A model generated the notes under the pieces. That model was not told where the DNA came from, searched no databases, and worked only from the letters and a program-made list of their open reading frames with translations. Made by a program: the position numbers and the translations under genes. Below, piece by piece: positions 8,881 through 16,475 of a stretch of DNA of 64,000 nt; the first letter of the stretch is position 1; each line of letters opens with the position of its first letter. Source of the DNA: an uncultured Prevotellaceae bacterium. GTDB lineage: Bacteria; Bacteroidota; Bacteroidia; Bacteroidales; Bacteroidaceae. The stretch spans positions 1 to 64,000 of the forward strand of contig ONDH01000003.1 of NCBI GenBank assembly GCA_900316505.1, read 5' to 3'.

Positions 8881-9663
8881 ATGACAGAAATTGGAATCAG
8901 CGAATACGCGCGTCAGCAGATAAGAAAACTCTTCTCTCAGCGCAATTCTGTAAACACGCTCAAGCGTGATCCGGAACTCACTCAAATCTTTGATAATTTT
9001 GCCTTCGATGAGGCACTGAAACTCACAAAGGAACCCGTGTTGGAAAAGACACGCTGCATGTGCATTCTTGCCAGCACCATTGGTTGCAACGCCATGCGAC
9101 AGTTTAAGGTGTATGTGGATGTGTGTCTCAATGTGGGCGTGAAGCCACGCGAAATCCGTGAGGTCATTTATCAGACAGTGCCTTATGTGGGTTTCTCCAA
9201 GATGATTGATTTCTTGCTGGAGATGAACGAGGTGTTTGATGATAACGACATCAAGTTGCCACTTGACAATCAAGGAACAACGACTGTTGAGAATCGCCGC
9301 GAAAAGGGACGTGAATACATTGATGGCATCTTCGGTGCTGGCACTGCTGAGCAGATGGAGAAGAATGTTCCTAAAGGTCAAGAACACATCGTTGAGTTCC
9401 TTGAGAGCTACTGTTTTGGTGACTTCTACACCCGTAACGGCATTGACATGCAGCACCGCGAACTTGTCACGTTCTGCCTTTTGGCATCAATGGGTGTTGC
9501 ACAGCCACAATTGGAACAGCATGGTTTTGGATGTAAGAACATGAAGATTAGCAAGAAGGAAATGGTGGCTGTCTTGACGGGTATGCTTCCATACATTGGC
9601 TTCCCAAAGACGCTCAATGCCCTCACTGCTATCAACAAGGCTTATCCGGAAGACGAGGAATAA
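8881..9663 (+). CDS. Carboxymuconolactone decarboxylase-family protein (two AhpD-like domains)
   Basis: The 260-residue product looks like two copies of the carboxymuconolactone decarboxylase/AhpD fold: residues about 30-115 and about 160-250, each with a pattern of IREVIYQTVPYVGFSK or VAVLTGMLPYIGFPK near its end. Members decarboxylate 4-carboxymuconolactone or act in peroxide defence through a CxxC motif; the first domain has CMCIL and I see no clean CxxC, so the activity is uncertain. It has its own promoter and runs into the convergent HAD gene, overlapping it by 32 bp. Confidence 0.85.
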   Translation: MTEIGISEYARQQIRKLFSQRNSVNTLKRDPELTQIFDNFAFDEALKLTKEPVLEKTRCMCILASTIGCNAMRQFKVYVDVCLNVGVKPREIREVIYQTVPYVGFSKMIDFLLEMNEVFDDNDIKLPLDNQGTTTVENRREKGREYIDGIFGAGTAEQMEKNVPKGQEHIVEFLESYCFGDFYTRNGIDMQHRELVTFCLLASMGVAQPQLEQHGFGCKNMKISKKEMVAVLTGMLPYIGFPKTLNALTAINKAYPEDEE

Positions 9664-10471
9664 ATTTGTCTAAAGCATCAGCTATCCCGTCGGCTTCGTT
9701 ACTTCCCGTAACGTAGTCGGCGGCTTTTTTTACCACCTCTTGTGCATTGGCCATAGCAATGCCCATTCCTGCAAATTCTATCATTCCGATGTCGTTGAAA
9801 CCATCGCCAAATGCCATCAGTTCCTCTCGTTGCAAACCGAGGTGAGTGAGAAGTGCAGCCAATCCCCGAGCCTTCTCAATGCCTTGTGGCACAATCTCCA
9901 GAAAGAACGGCTCGCTTCGATAGGCTTCCGCTTGTCCCTGCAGGTGTGTGGCCATTTCTTGCTCCAACTGTTGCAATGGTTCAGGATTGCCCACAATCAT
10001 GCACTTAGAGATGGGGTAGGTGATTTCTTTCAGAAAGTCGGGCACGGGATGTATGGGCATCTTGTTGCGCATGGATGTGAACTGCACATAAGGATTATTC
10101 TCCACATGATTACCTTCCGCCACAATGTGTTCGCCCACATAAGTCAGGATGCTGAATCCATGCTTACGAGCGCATTCGCATAGATAGGGCAGTACCTCTG
10201 GTTTGAGCGTCTGGGCATAGATTTCCTCTTTTGTTGCCCAGTTGCAGATGCCTCCACCGTTGTAGCTGATGACATAGCCGCCAAACTCTGCCAATCTCAG
10301 TGTGTCGGCATGAGGTGCTATGCCATAGGCAGGTCGGCCGGAACAGATGGTGACTTTCACTCCCTGCTTCTGCACACGGATGAGTGTCTCAATCGTGCGT
10401 GGTGAGATGGTTTGGTCACTTTTCACCAATGTCCCATCTATGTCAATGGCTATGAGTTTGTAGGCTTGCAT
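9632..10471 (-). CDS. HAD-superfamily hydrolase, Cof/YidA type
   Basis: The 279-residue product is a cytoplasmic sugar-phosphate phosphatase-like enzyme. The N-terminal AIDIDGTLVKSD carries the nucleophile Asp and the DxD motif; TICSGRP is motif II; GDGFNDIGMIEFAG is motif IV, followed by the family's usual end (VTGSNEADGIA). Size and cap arrangement fit the Cof subfamily (type IIB). The substrate cannot be told. Its 3' end overlaps the convergent neighbour, and the DNA for its VTGSNEADG segment also forms that neighbour's terminator. Confidence 0.92.
   Translation of the reverse strand: MQAYKLIAIDIDGTLVKSDQTISPRTIETLIRVQKQGVKVTICSGRPAYGIAPHADTLRLAEFGGYVISYNGGGICNWATKEEIYAQTLKPEVLPYLCECARKHGFSILTYVGEHIVAEGNHVENNPYVQFTSMRNKMPIHPVPDFLKEITYPISKCMIVGNPEPLQQLEQEMATHLQGQAEAYRSEPFFLEIVPQGIEKARGLAALLTHLGLQREELMAFGDGFNDIGMIEFAGMGIAMANAQEVVKKAADYVTGSNEADGIADALDKFIPRLPDKPC
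9689..9731 (+). terminator. Terminator of the CMD-like gene, embedded in the HAD coding region
   Basis: A 14-bp stem (GTCGGCTTCGTTAC with GTAACGTAGTCGGC; two G-T pairs and one mismatch) with loop TTCCC is followed by GGC and seven T on the plus strand. It lies 25 bp past the stop at 9663 and wholly inside the antisense HAD gene. Confidence 0.7.
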
Positions 10472-10475
10472 ATTG

Positions 10476-10483
10476 CAAAGGTA
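10476..10483 (-). promoter_or_regulatory. -7 box for the HAD gene
   Basis: TACCTTTG on the minus strand only 4 bp before the HAD ATG at 10471. If used, the mRNA would be almost leaderless. Confidence 0.5.
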
Positions 10484-10551
10484 CGAAATTTGAGTGAAAA
10501 GTGAAGTGTGTATAGTGAAAAATCTAAGTTACCGAAGCCAATGAGGGTTGC

Positions 10552-10666
10552 ACAGACGCAATTATGTCTTGCTCACAAGCGCATGCAAGTGTATTCCACA
10601 AACGAATGTAAGTCTTGCCCGTAAACGAACGTAAGTGTCCCTCACAAACGAGTTGCAAAACGTGGA
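10552..10666. repeat. Tandem array of five degenerate 23-bp units
   Basis: Units start at 10552, 10575, 10598, 10621 and 10644. Each begins with a form of ACAAACGAATGTAAG followed by eight bases that alternate between TCTTGCyC-like and TGTnnnCC-like. The outer units are more degenerate than the inner ones. There are no spacers, so this is not a CRISPR array. It lies between the HAD promoter and the promoter at 10731. Confidence 0.75.
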
Positions 10667-10944
10667 AAAGTCTACGATTTAGGACAAAACATTAGAAAAG
10701 TCTAACTTTTTCCGATTTATTTAGACTCTTTTTGTCTCCCCCTTTTTGTTCCGTAACTTTGTATCGGATTAGCATGTCTAAACTGGTTAAAAGGTTAAAT
10801 GGTTAAAAAGTAAAATTTTTGTTTTTGTATTGACGATTGTTATACTATTAATTCTCTGAGTTTCTCTTTGCTTTTTTGTTGGTTTTGAAATAATATGTAC
10901 CTTTATAATAAAAAAACATAGTCTAACCGAAAAAAATCAAGAGC
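10667..10944. other. Intergenic leader with a consensus promoter and no clear gene
   Basis: The stretch holds a full promoter (10731-10761), then three loose copies of GGTTAAA at 10786-10808 and A/T-rich sequence. No reading frame is convincing before 10945. Confidence 0.5.
10731..10761 (+). promoter_or_regulatory. Consensus promoter upstream of the 10945 small ORF
   Basis: TTTG (10731-10734), 19 bp, then TAACTTTG (10754-10761): one of the best promoter matches in the window. The first candidate reading frame begins about 180 bases downstream, so the transcript has a long leader or is a non-coding RNA. Confidence 0.65.
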
Positions 10945-11196
10945 ATGTACCGTGATTTGGAACAACATACGTTTAATTTTGCAATGCCATTCAAAAAAAA
11001 ATCAAAATCTGGCAATTATGGAGCAATCAGAAGAATCATCATAAAGGCAACTTCTGAAACCGTAGTGGTTTCGTTCATCCACTTCGGGGTGTGTGCTGGC
11101 ATTGGCATCCAGTTCATATCCATCCTTACCACCTTCCTCGTTTTTGTCTCCGCAACGGGACTACTCGCTGTTTCGCCTGTGAGGAGGGAGGAGTGA
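10945..11196 (+). CDS. Possible small membrane protein
   Basis: An 83-codon frame with an internal ATG at 10984 that would give 70 residues. The inner form starts with a basic stretch (MPFKKKSKSGNYGAIRR) and continues with about 40 hydrophobic residues (VCAGIGIQFISILTTFLVFV). This is the shape of a small single- or two-pass membrane peptide. I do not recognise a family. It follows a good promoter, but codon use is not decisive and an opposite frame is also open, so it may not be a gene. Confidence 0.3.
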   Translation: MYRDLEQHTFNFAMPFKKKSKSGNYGAIRRIIIKATSETVVVSFIHFGVCAGIGIQFISILTTFLVFVSATGLLAVSPVRREE

Positions 11197-11210
11197 AAAT
11201 GGTAAAGATA

Positions 11211-11242
11211 TTTGTTTGCTTGAGAGAAAATCCGTAAATTTG
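11211..11242 (+). promoter_or_regulatory. Promoter of the macro-like/nuclease-like pair
   Basis: TTTG (11211-11214), 20 bp, then TAAATTTG (11235-11242), 19 bp before the ATG at 11262. A near-perfect match to the Bacteroidota promoter. Confidence 0.75.
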
Positions 11243-11261
11243 CAAAGTAAAAGAAAGTGTT

Positions 11262-12398
11262 ATGATTATCAAGAAAAAACATCTCACCCCAGACTGGGTG
11301 GAGATATTGTCAAGCTGCGAAGTCTTTGTTTTTGGTAGTAATTTGGAAGGAAAACATTATGGCGGAGCAGCCCGAACTGCTTATGAAAAGTTTGGTGCAG
11401 AATGGGGTGTGGGTGACGGTCCAACAGGACGTTGCTATGCCATCCCCACTATGCACGGAGGTTTGGATGCCATTCGTCCTTATGTCAAAAAGTTCATTGA
11501 ATACGCTAAGGAACATCCAATGAACAGATTCCTGTTGACACGTGTAGGTTGTGGTATTGCAGGGTTCAAGGACATCGATATGGGACAATTATTCGAAGAT
11601 ATCATAGATGTACCCAACATTACATGGCCAAAAGAATGGGTTAGCTCTTTGGGAATTGGTGTGACCTTGGGGTTGAAGATTCCAAGAGGACGAGATGCTG
11701 CTCCACTGGTGGTTACAGACAAGAACCTGAAAGCTCTCTGTCAAAAACATCTGTATGAAATAGGTGCAGGAATAGATAGATTCCTTCCACGTGTAAAAAT
11801 CCGTTATGTGGAGGAACAAGGCAAATTTGGCTATAAGTATTTGGGGGACTTCTTTTTCTTTTATGATGATTTTTACGTTTGGGACAAGGATGAAAGGTGG
11901 GCTGAATACCATAATCAAGAACTGGTTGAGGAAATCTTTGGCGATGAATGTGTAGGGCGCGGATATGCTCACCGTGTTTTGTTTGCAGGTGTAGAAACGG
12001 AATTTTGCGATTACAAGGGTGAACAAATCTATACGGGCGATGTGATAAAAATTGAAGAAAAGAATGCCTTTGACAGATATTATGCAGTTGGTGCATTTGC
12101 CGATGAAGAAGGCAATGGAAACTATCAATTCATTCTCGACAATCATGGTTTTCTGTTGGAAGATTGCCGTCCAAATCGCTTCAAGATGACACGTGTCGGC
12201 ACCGTTTTCTTCCAACTTGACCCCTGCGATAGCATTAACATCAACGAGCAGGTGATGAAGTTCAACGGGTGGCGTGACACAGAGGAAGAACGCAAGAGAA
12301 AAGTGTTCAAGGCTCAATACACGCCCAACTTTGACCAGGAAGAATGGAAATATGACGGACTTGAGATTCTGGGAGTAGAATTTAACTGGAGGAAATAA
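11262..12398 (+). CDS. Macro-like A1S_2505-type domain with a YopX-like C-terminus
   Basis: Residues 15 to about 130 match the pattern of phage-associated A1S_2505-type proteins: FVFGSNLEGKHYGGAA, then GVGDGPTGRCYAIPT and TRVGCGIAGF, reminiscent of a macro (ADP-ribose-binding) fold. Residues about 225-330 look like a YopX domain (GEQIYTGDVIKIEE, then a VGTVFF end), a small phage domain. The 378-residue joined form is not one I know. It is followed after 2 bp by a nuclease-like gene, and both are served by a strong promoter. Function unknown; a role in phage conflict is an inference from the domains' usual homes. Confidence 0.7.
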   Translation: MIIKKKHLTPDWVEILSSCEVFVFGSNLEGKHYGGAARTAYEKFGAEWGVGDGPTGRCYAIPTMHGGLDAIRPYVKKFIEYAKEHPMNRFLLTRVGCGIAGFKDIDMGQLFEDIIDVPNITWPKEWVSSLGIGVTLGLKIPRGRDAAPLVVTDKNLKALCQKHLYEIGAGIDRFLPRVKIRYVEEQGKFGYKYLGDFFFFYDDFYVWDKDERWAEYHNQELVEEIFGDECVGRGYAHRVLFAGVETEFCDYKGEQIYTGDVIKIEEKNAFDRYYAVGAFADEEGNGNYQFILDNHGFLLEDCRPNRFKMTRVGTVFFQLDPCDSININEQVMKFNGWRDTEEERKRKVFKAQYTPNFDQEEWKYDGLEILGVEFNWRK

Positions 12399-12400
12399 TT

Positions 12401-13408
12401 ATGAGTACAAATATTGCCAATTGTCCCTTATGGATATTCCGATGCAATTTTAAGATTGACAACCCTGCTTATCAGGAGAAGGAGGGATGTTATAAAAAGA
12501 ACCTGTGCCCAATTCTTATTCTTGAGAATGAAACGTGGGATCAATATTGTTATGACAAACTTGTAGAAAAAGGAGAATCCAAGAATTCCATCAAATGGGA
12601 GGACTATATAAATTTTTTAGGGGAAAATGCTCAACCTCAGATAGTAAAGGCCACCAATATACCACGTTATCTGCTTTCTTTTTCGAGGCTACATGAACAA
12701 TCTCGGGAATCCGACATCTTGGTTGTCTTGGAATACTCTGAAACGAAGTATAGAAGAAAGATGGGAATCATAAAAAAGGGAACAACAATAGAAGAAATAA
12801 AGAGAAACAGGTATAAAATATACGCATTCCCATTATGTGATGTTCAAGAGATTGATTCCAAATATGATGCCATCTTTCGCGGGTTGCTTCCTATGAATCT
12901 AACTGCTTCTGCTTTATCGCATCATGTTCAAGGTGTAAAATGCGTTTTTGAAAGAAAAAGACCAAACAATATATCTTTAGATGTACTATCGAATTCCCAA
13001 ATCGAGGAGCTCTGTTTCATATGGTTGACTCGATTAGCTCCCCATAAAATCCGGATGACACGCCCGATAGTTTACTCTGGCAAGGGGAATATCCCAACCA
13101 TTGACATTTTAGGATTAAATCAGGATAAAGACATCCTTGCAGTGCAGGTGTCTTATACTAGCCAAGACCATCTTATTCTGGACAAGATTGGTAAACTCTT
13201 AGAATTTGTAGGCGATCTCAGAGTGATTTGTGTAAATCCTAACGATGAAAAGGAACTAATTAATGAAGTGGAAAACAAATATCGTAATCACAACAACCGC
13301 CATTCACTGGAAATAATTTCTCTATCAAGGGTCTGGAATGATTGCGTTAAAGACAAGGAGTGCAAATCTAAGATCGATAAAATGATAGACGAGCTATATG
13401 TCTTTTAA
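12401..13408 (+). CDS. Uncharacterised protein with a restriction-endonuclease-like C-terminus
   Basis: I do not recognise a named family over the 335 residues. The N-terminal part (1-200) has a cluster of Cys (CPLWIFRCNF, GCYKKNLCPI) and mixed strands. From about 195 on, the order SQIEELCFIWL, PTIDILG and ILAVQVSYTS gives an E...D...QxS pattern like the catalytic core of restriction-like nucleases (D...E/QxK), although the usual Lys is replaced. It is visibly more A/T-rich than its neighbours. The 2-bp gap from the macro-like gene implies a joint role. Confidence 0.6.
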   Translation: MSTNIANCPLWIFRCNFKIDNPAYQEKEGCYKKNLCPILILENETWDQYCYDKLVEKGESKNSIKWEDYINFLGENAQPQIVKATNIPRYLLSFSRLHEQSRESDILVVLEYSETKYRRKMGIIKKGTTIEEIKRNRYKIYAFPLCDVQEIDSKYDAIFRGLLPMNLTASALSHHVQGVKCVFERKRPNNISLDVLSNSQIEELCFIWLTRLAPHKIRMTRPIVYSGKGNIPTIDILGLNQDKDILAVQVSYTSQDHLILDKIGKLLEFVGDLRVICVNPNDEKELINEVENKYRNHNNRHSLEIISLSRVWNDCVKDKECKSKIDKMIDELYVF

Positions 13409-13537
13409 TTTTCACAAATTAAATTATTGTCTGGCATTCATATATATATCAGCAAAAGTGGCATTAGCACTAACATTGGAGTGAAAGGTGGCAGCGTTAC
13501 TTTGGACCCGAACCGATGTTGGTGGTATTGGTGGTAG
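13409..13537 (+). pseudogene. Remnant of a DUF4236-like gene
   Basis: Read from 13418, the frame gives IKLLSGIHIYISKSG, then ISTNIGVKGGSVTLD, before degenerating into Trp-rich residues and a stop at 13537. This is the hallmark of DUF4236 proteins (a Gly-[VIL]-x-[IL]-N-[IV]-SKSG core). No start codon precedes it in frame, a stop lies at 13406-13408, and the rest of the domain is missing. It is a decayed fragment downstream of the nuclease-like gene. Confidence 0.5.
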
Positions 13538-13639
13538 AAGAAGAGGCGTAGAGGAACGATGTAAGAGGGAAGAGGAGAGAAAAGATGACGAAAATATTTA
13601 ATTGACATCAATATTTTTAAAAAAGTCGTAACTTAATCG

Positions 13640-13647
13640 TATCTTTG
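13640..13647 (+). promoter_or_regulatory. -7 box for the 13674 gene and pcrA
   Basis: TATCTTTG lies 26 bp before the ATG at 13674. A -33 TTTG is not evident. Confidence 0.6.
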
Positions 13648-13673
13648 CACTCACAAAATAAAGAACAAAGCTT

Positions 13674-14081
13674 ATGAAGAAGTTGTTTGTGATAGGAATG
13701 CTGGCGCTGGTGGCTGTGAGCGGCTGGGCGCAGGAGCAGTTTCAGGGCATGTTTCAGTGTGAGGCGTTGAAAGCGTCGATGGTCATCAATTTGGCGGAAA
13801 AGAAGATTCCGTTGAAGGATTTTGATGGCGAGGACACGTATGGCTATGTGAAGGGAGAACTGAACGGCACATGGGTGATACTGAAGGTCAAGGAGGTGAA
13901 GGATAAGAAAGCAGTGGTGAGGATGGTGAGTGACATCGGCTATGATGCGCAGGATGTGGAGTTGAGGCTGACGGAGGATGGTGACATTGAGTTGCGGCTG
14001 ATGGGCGATCAGGTGATGAAGACGACCGAGAAGGGTAAGTATGTGAAGATGCCGAAGGTGTCGGTGTTTAAGAAAGAATGA
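13674..14081 (+). CDS. Small secreted protein of unknown function
   Basis: The 135 residues begin with a signal peptide (MKKLFVIGMLALVAVSGWAQ), so the mature product is exported. The remainder is rich in short beta strands (VILKVKEVKDKKAVVRMV, DVELRLTEDGDIELRLMG) with alternating charges, suggesting a small beta-barrel or lipocalin-like fold. I do not recognise the family. It has its own promoter, and pcrA begins 20 bp after its stop, so it may lead that operon. Confidence 0.7.
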   Translation: MKKLFVIGMLALVAVSGWAQEQFQGMFQCEALKASMVINLAEKKIPLKDFDGEDTYGYVKGELNGTWVILKVKEVKDKKAVVRMVSDIGYDAQDVELRLTEDGDIELRLMGDQVMKTTEKGKYVKMPKVSVFKKE

Positions 14082-14101
14082 AGGAGTGAAAGGTTGACAT
14101 T

Positions 14102-16474
14102 TTGGAAAACTATTTAGATACATTCAATCCGCCACAACGGGCGGCGGTGGAATATTGCGAGGGTCCTTCGCTGGTGATTGCCGGTGCAGGGTCGGGCAAG
14201 ACGAGGGTGCTGACCTACAAGATTGCCTATCTGATGCAGCAAGGCTACCAACCTTGGTCAATTTTGGCGTTGACGTTCACGAACAAGGCGGCTGGCGAGA
14301 TGAAGGAGCGCATTGCGAAGATAGTGGGGGAGGATTATGCACGGATGATATGGATGGGCACGTTCCACAGCATTTTTCTGCGCATCTTACGGCAGGAACA
14401 TGAGAAGATAGGTTTTTCGCAGAACTTCACCATTTATGATGCATCAGACAGCAAGAGTCTTATCAAGTCCATCATCAAGGAGATGGAATTGGATGATAAG
14501 ACGTATAAGCCTGGTAACGTGCAAGGTGTTATCAGCAATGCCAAGAACCAACTGGTGACTGCTGAGCAGTATGTGGGAAACCCTGCTAACCGGCAAGCGG
14601 ATGCACGGCATAACATGGCGATGTTGGGTCAGATTTTCCAACGCTACAGCAACCGGTGTCGCCAAAGTGATGCGATGGACTTCGATGACATCTTGCTTTA
14701 CACCTATCTGCTGTTTGAGCGCTATCCCGACGTGCTGGAGAAATGGGAACAGCGATTCAGATATGTGTTGGTGGATGAATATCAAGACACAAATTTTGCG
14801 CAGCACCGCATTGTGTGGCAACTGACGAAGAATCATCAGCATGTCTGTGTGGTAGGTGACGATGCACAAAGCATCTATAGCTTCCGGGGCGCCAATATCG
14901 ACAATATTCTGACTTTTCAGAAGATATACGAAGGGGCAAAGCTCTTCAAGTTGGAACGGAATTACCGCTCAACGCAGAATATCGTGGAGGCTGCCAACAG
15001 TCTTATCAAGAAGAACAGCCATCAAATTCACAAGGACATCTTTTCGGAGAATGACAGAGGTGAGAAACTGCATGTGATGGACACACATTCAGACCTTGAG
15101 GAGGCAAAGATGGTGGTGAATGCCATTCGTGGCATCAAGCGTAGGGAAGGGTGCGAATATTCGGATTTTGCTGTCTTGTACCGCACGAATGCACAGAGCC
15201 GTGTGTTTGAGGATACGCTTCGCAAGGAGGCAATGCCTTACCGCATTTATGGTGGGTTGTCGTTCTATCAGCGCAAGGAAATAAAGGATGTCATCGCCTA
15301 CTTCCGATTGGCGGTGAATCCCAATGACGAGGAAGCTTTCAAGCGCGTCATCAACTATCCTGCAAGAGGAATAGGGCAGACAACGGTGAGCAAGATATTG
15401 CAGACGGCAACGACGCATGATGTGAGCCTTTGGACAGTGATAGGTACACCGGAGCAGTATGAGTTGGGAGTGAACAAAGGTACGCTCACGAAGATAGGAC
15501 AATTCCGAGAACTGATTGAATCATTCATCGAACAAGCACGGACACTTCCTGCCAATCAAGTGGGTGCTGCTATTGTGAAACAGAGTGGCATCATTGCTGA
15601 CATCTATCAGGACACAACACCGGAAAACTTGTCGCGTCAGGAGAATGTGGAGGAGTTGATGAACGGCATGAGTGATTTTTGCGATATGCGCATGGAGGAA
15701 GGCAATGAAAACATCTCACTGAGCGATTATCTGTCGGAGGTGTCGTTGATGAGCGATGTGGACAGCGATAAAGGTGATGATGGACATAAAATCACGCTCA
15801 TGACCATTCATTCGGCAAAAGGATTGGAATTCAACACAGTGTTTGTGGTAGGTTTGGAAGAAGGACTGTTTCCCAGTGACATGGTGTCGGGCAACCCACG
15901 AGAGATGGAAGAGGAACGCCGCTTGTTCTACGTGGCCATCACACGCGCCAAAACTCATTGCTACCTCTCCTATGCACAATGCCGTTTCCGTTACGGACAG
16001 ATGGAGTTTTCTTCTCCCAGCCGCTTTCTCAAAGACATAGACTCTAAATATCTTGACAAGCAGCAAAGTATGTTCTCCTTCCGTAAGAGCATGGAAGATG
16101 AAGTGAGTCTTCCTTGGCAACGGAAGGGAGGCCTGTTTGGCGGTGGTGAACGGCAGGAGTCGTCACGTCCTTTCCGACCGGCCATCCCATCCGCCAAACC
16201 CGTTCCATCGGCAAGACCTGCATCTACAAGATTTGCATCTACAATGCCATTGTCAGCAAGACCTGTGTCATCCGTTTCTCAAGCGTCCGCATCGCTACCA
16301 CGTGGAGGTGAAGGATTGAAAGAAGGAAACATCATCCTCCATAACCGCTTCGGGCGAGGAGAAGTTCTTCGTGTTGAAGGCACTGGTGACAATACCAAAG
16401 CCACCGTTCAGTTTGAGAATGTGGGCACGAAGCAATTATTGCTGAAATTCGCAAAATTTGAAGTGATAGATTGA
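14102..16474 (+). CDS. pcrA: UvrD/PcrA-type ATP-dependent DNA helicase
   Basis: A superfamily 1A 3'-5' helicase for excision repair and recombination control. The 790 residues carry the full motif set: Walker A AGAGSGKTRVLT, TFTNKAAGEM, DEYQDTN, GDDAQSIYSFRGA, TIHSAKGLEF and LFYVAITRAK. A Ser/Arg/Pro-rich linker (about 690-735) precedes a small C-terminal domain. The start is a TTG: the sole upstream in-frame ATG runs into a stop, and LENYLDTFNPPQRAAV matches the usual family N-terminus. nspC begins 1 bp after its stop. Confidence 0.95.
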   Translation: MENYLDTFNPPQRAAVEYCEGPSLVIAGAGSGKTRVLTYKIAYLMQQGYQPWSILALTFTNKAAGEMKERIAKIVGEDYARMIWMGTFHSIFLRILRQEHEKIGFSQNFTIYDASDSKSLIKSIIKEMELDDKTYKPGNVQGVISNAKNQLVTAEQYVGNPANRQADARHNMAMLGQIFQRYSNRCRQSDAMDFDDILLYTYLLFERYPDVLEKWEQRFRYVLVDEYQDTNFAQHRIVWQLTKNHQHVCVVGDDAQSIYSFRGANIDNILTFQKIYEGAKLFKLERNYRSTQNIVEAANSLIKKNSHQIHKDIFSENDRGEKLHVMDTHSDLEEAKMVVNAIRGIKRREGCEYSDFAVLYRTNAQSRVFEDTLRKEAMPYRIYGGLSFYQRKEIKDVIAYFRLAVNPNDEEAFKRVINYPARGIGQTTVSKILQTATTHDVSLWTVIGTPEQYELGVNKGTLTKIGQFRELIESFIEQARTLPANQVGAAIVKQSGIIADIYQDTTPENLSRQENVEELMNGMSDFCDMRMEEGNENISLSDYLSEVSLMSDVDSDKGDDGHKITLMTIHSAKGLEFNTVFVVGLEEGLFPSDMVSGNPREMEEERRLFYVAITRAKTHCYLSYAQCRFRYGQMEFSSPSRFLKDIDSKYLDKQQSMFSFRKSMEDEVSLPWQRKGGLFGGGERQESSRPFRPAIPSAKPVPSARPASTRFASTMPLSARPVSSVSQASASLPRGGEGLKEGNIILHNRFGRGEVLRVEGTGDNTKATVQFENVGTKQLLLKFAKFEVID

Positions 16475-16475
16475 C

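Noticed and set aside
10552-10666. CRISPR array
   Set aside because: The 23-bp units follow one another without spacers and are too degenerate; no cas genes are near.
11016-11282. 88-codon open frame on the minus strand
   Set aside because: It overlaps the promoter and start of the macro-like gene and has no support beyond being open.
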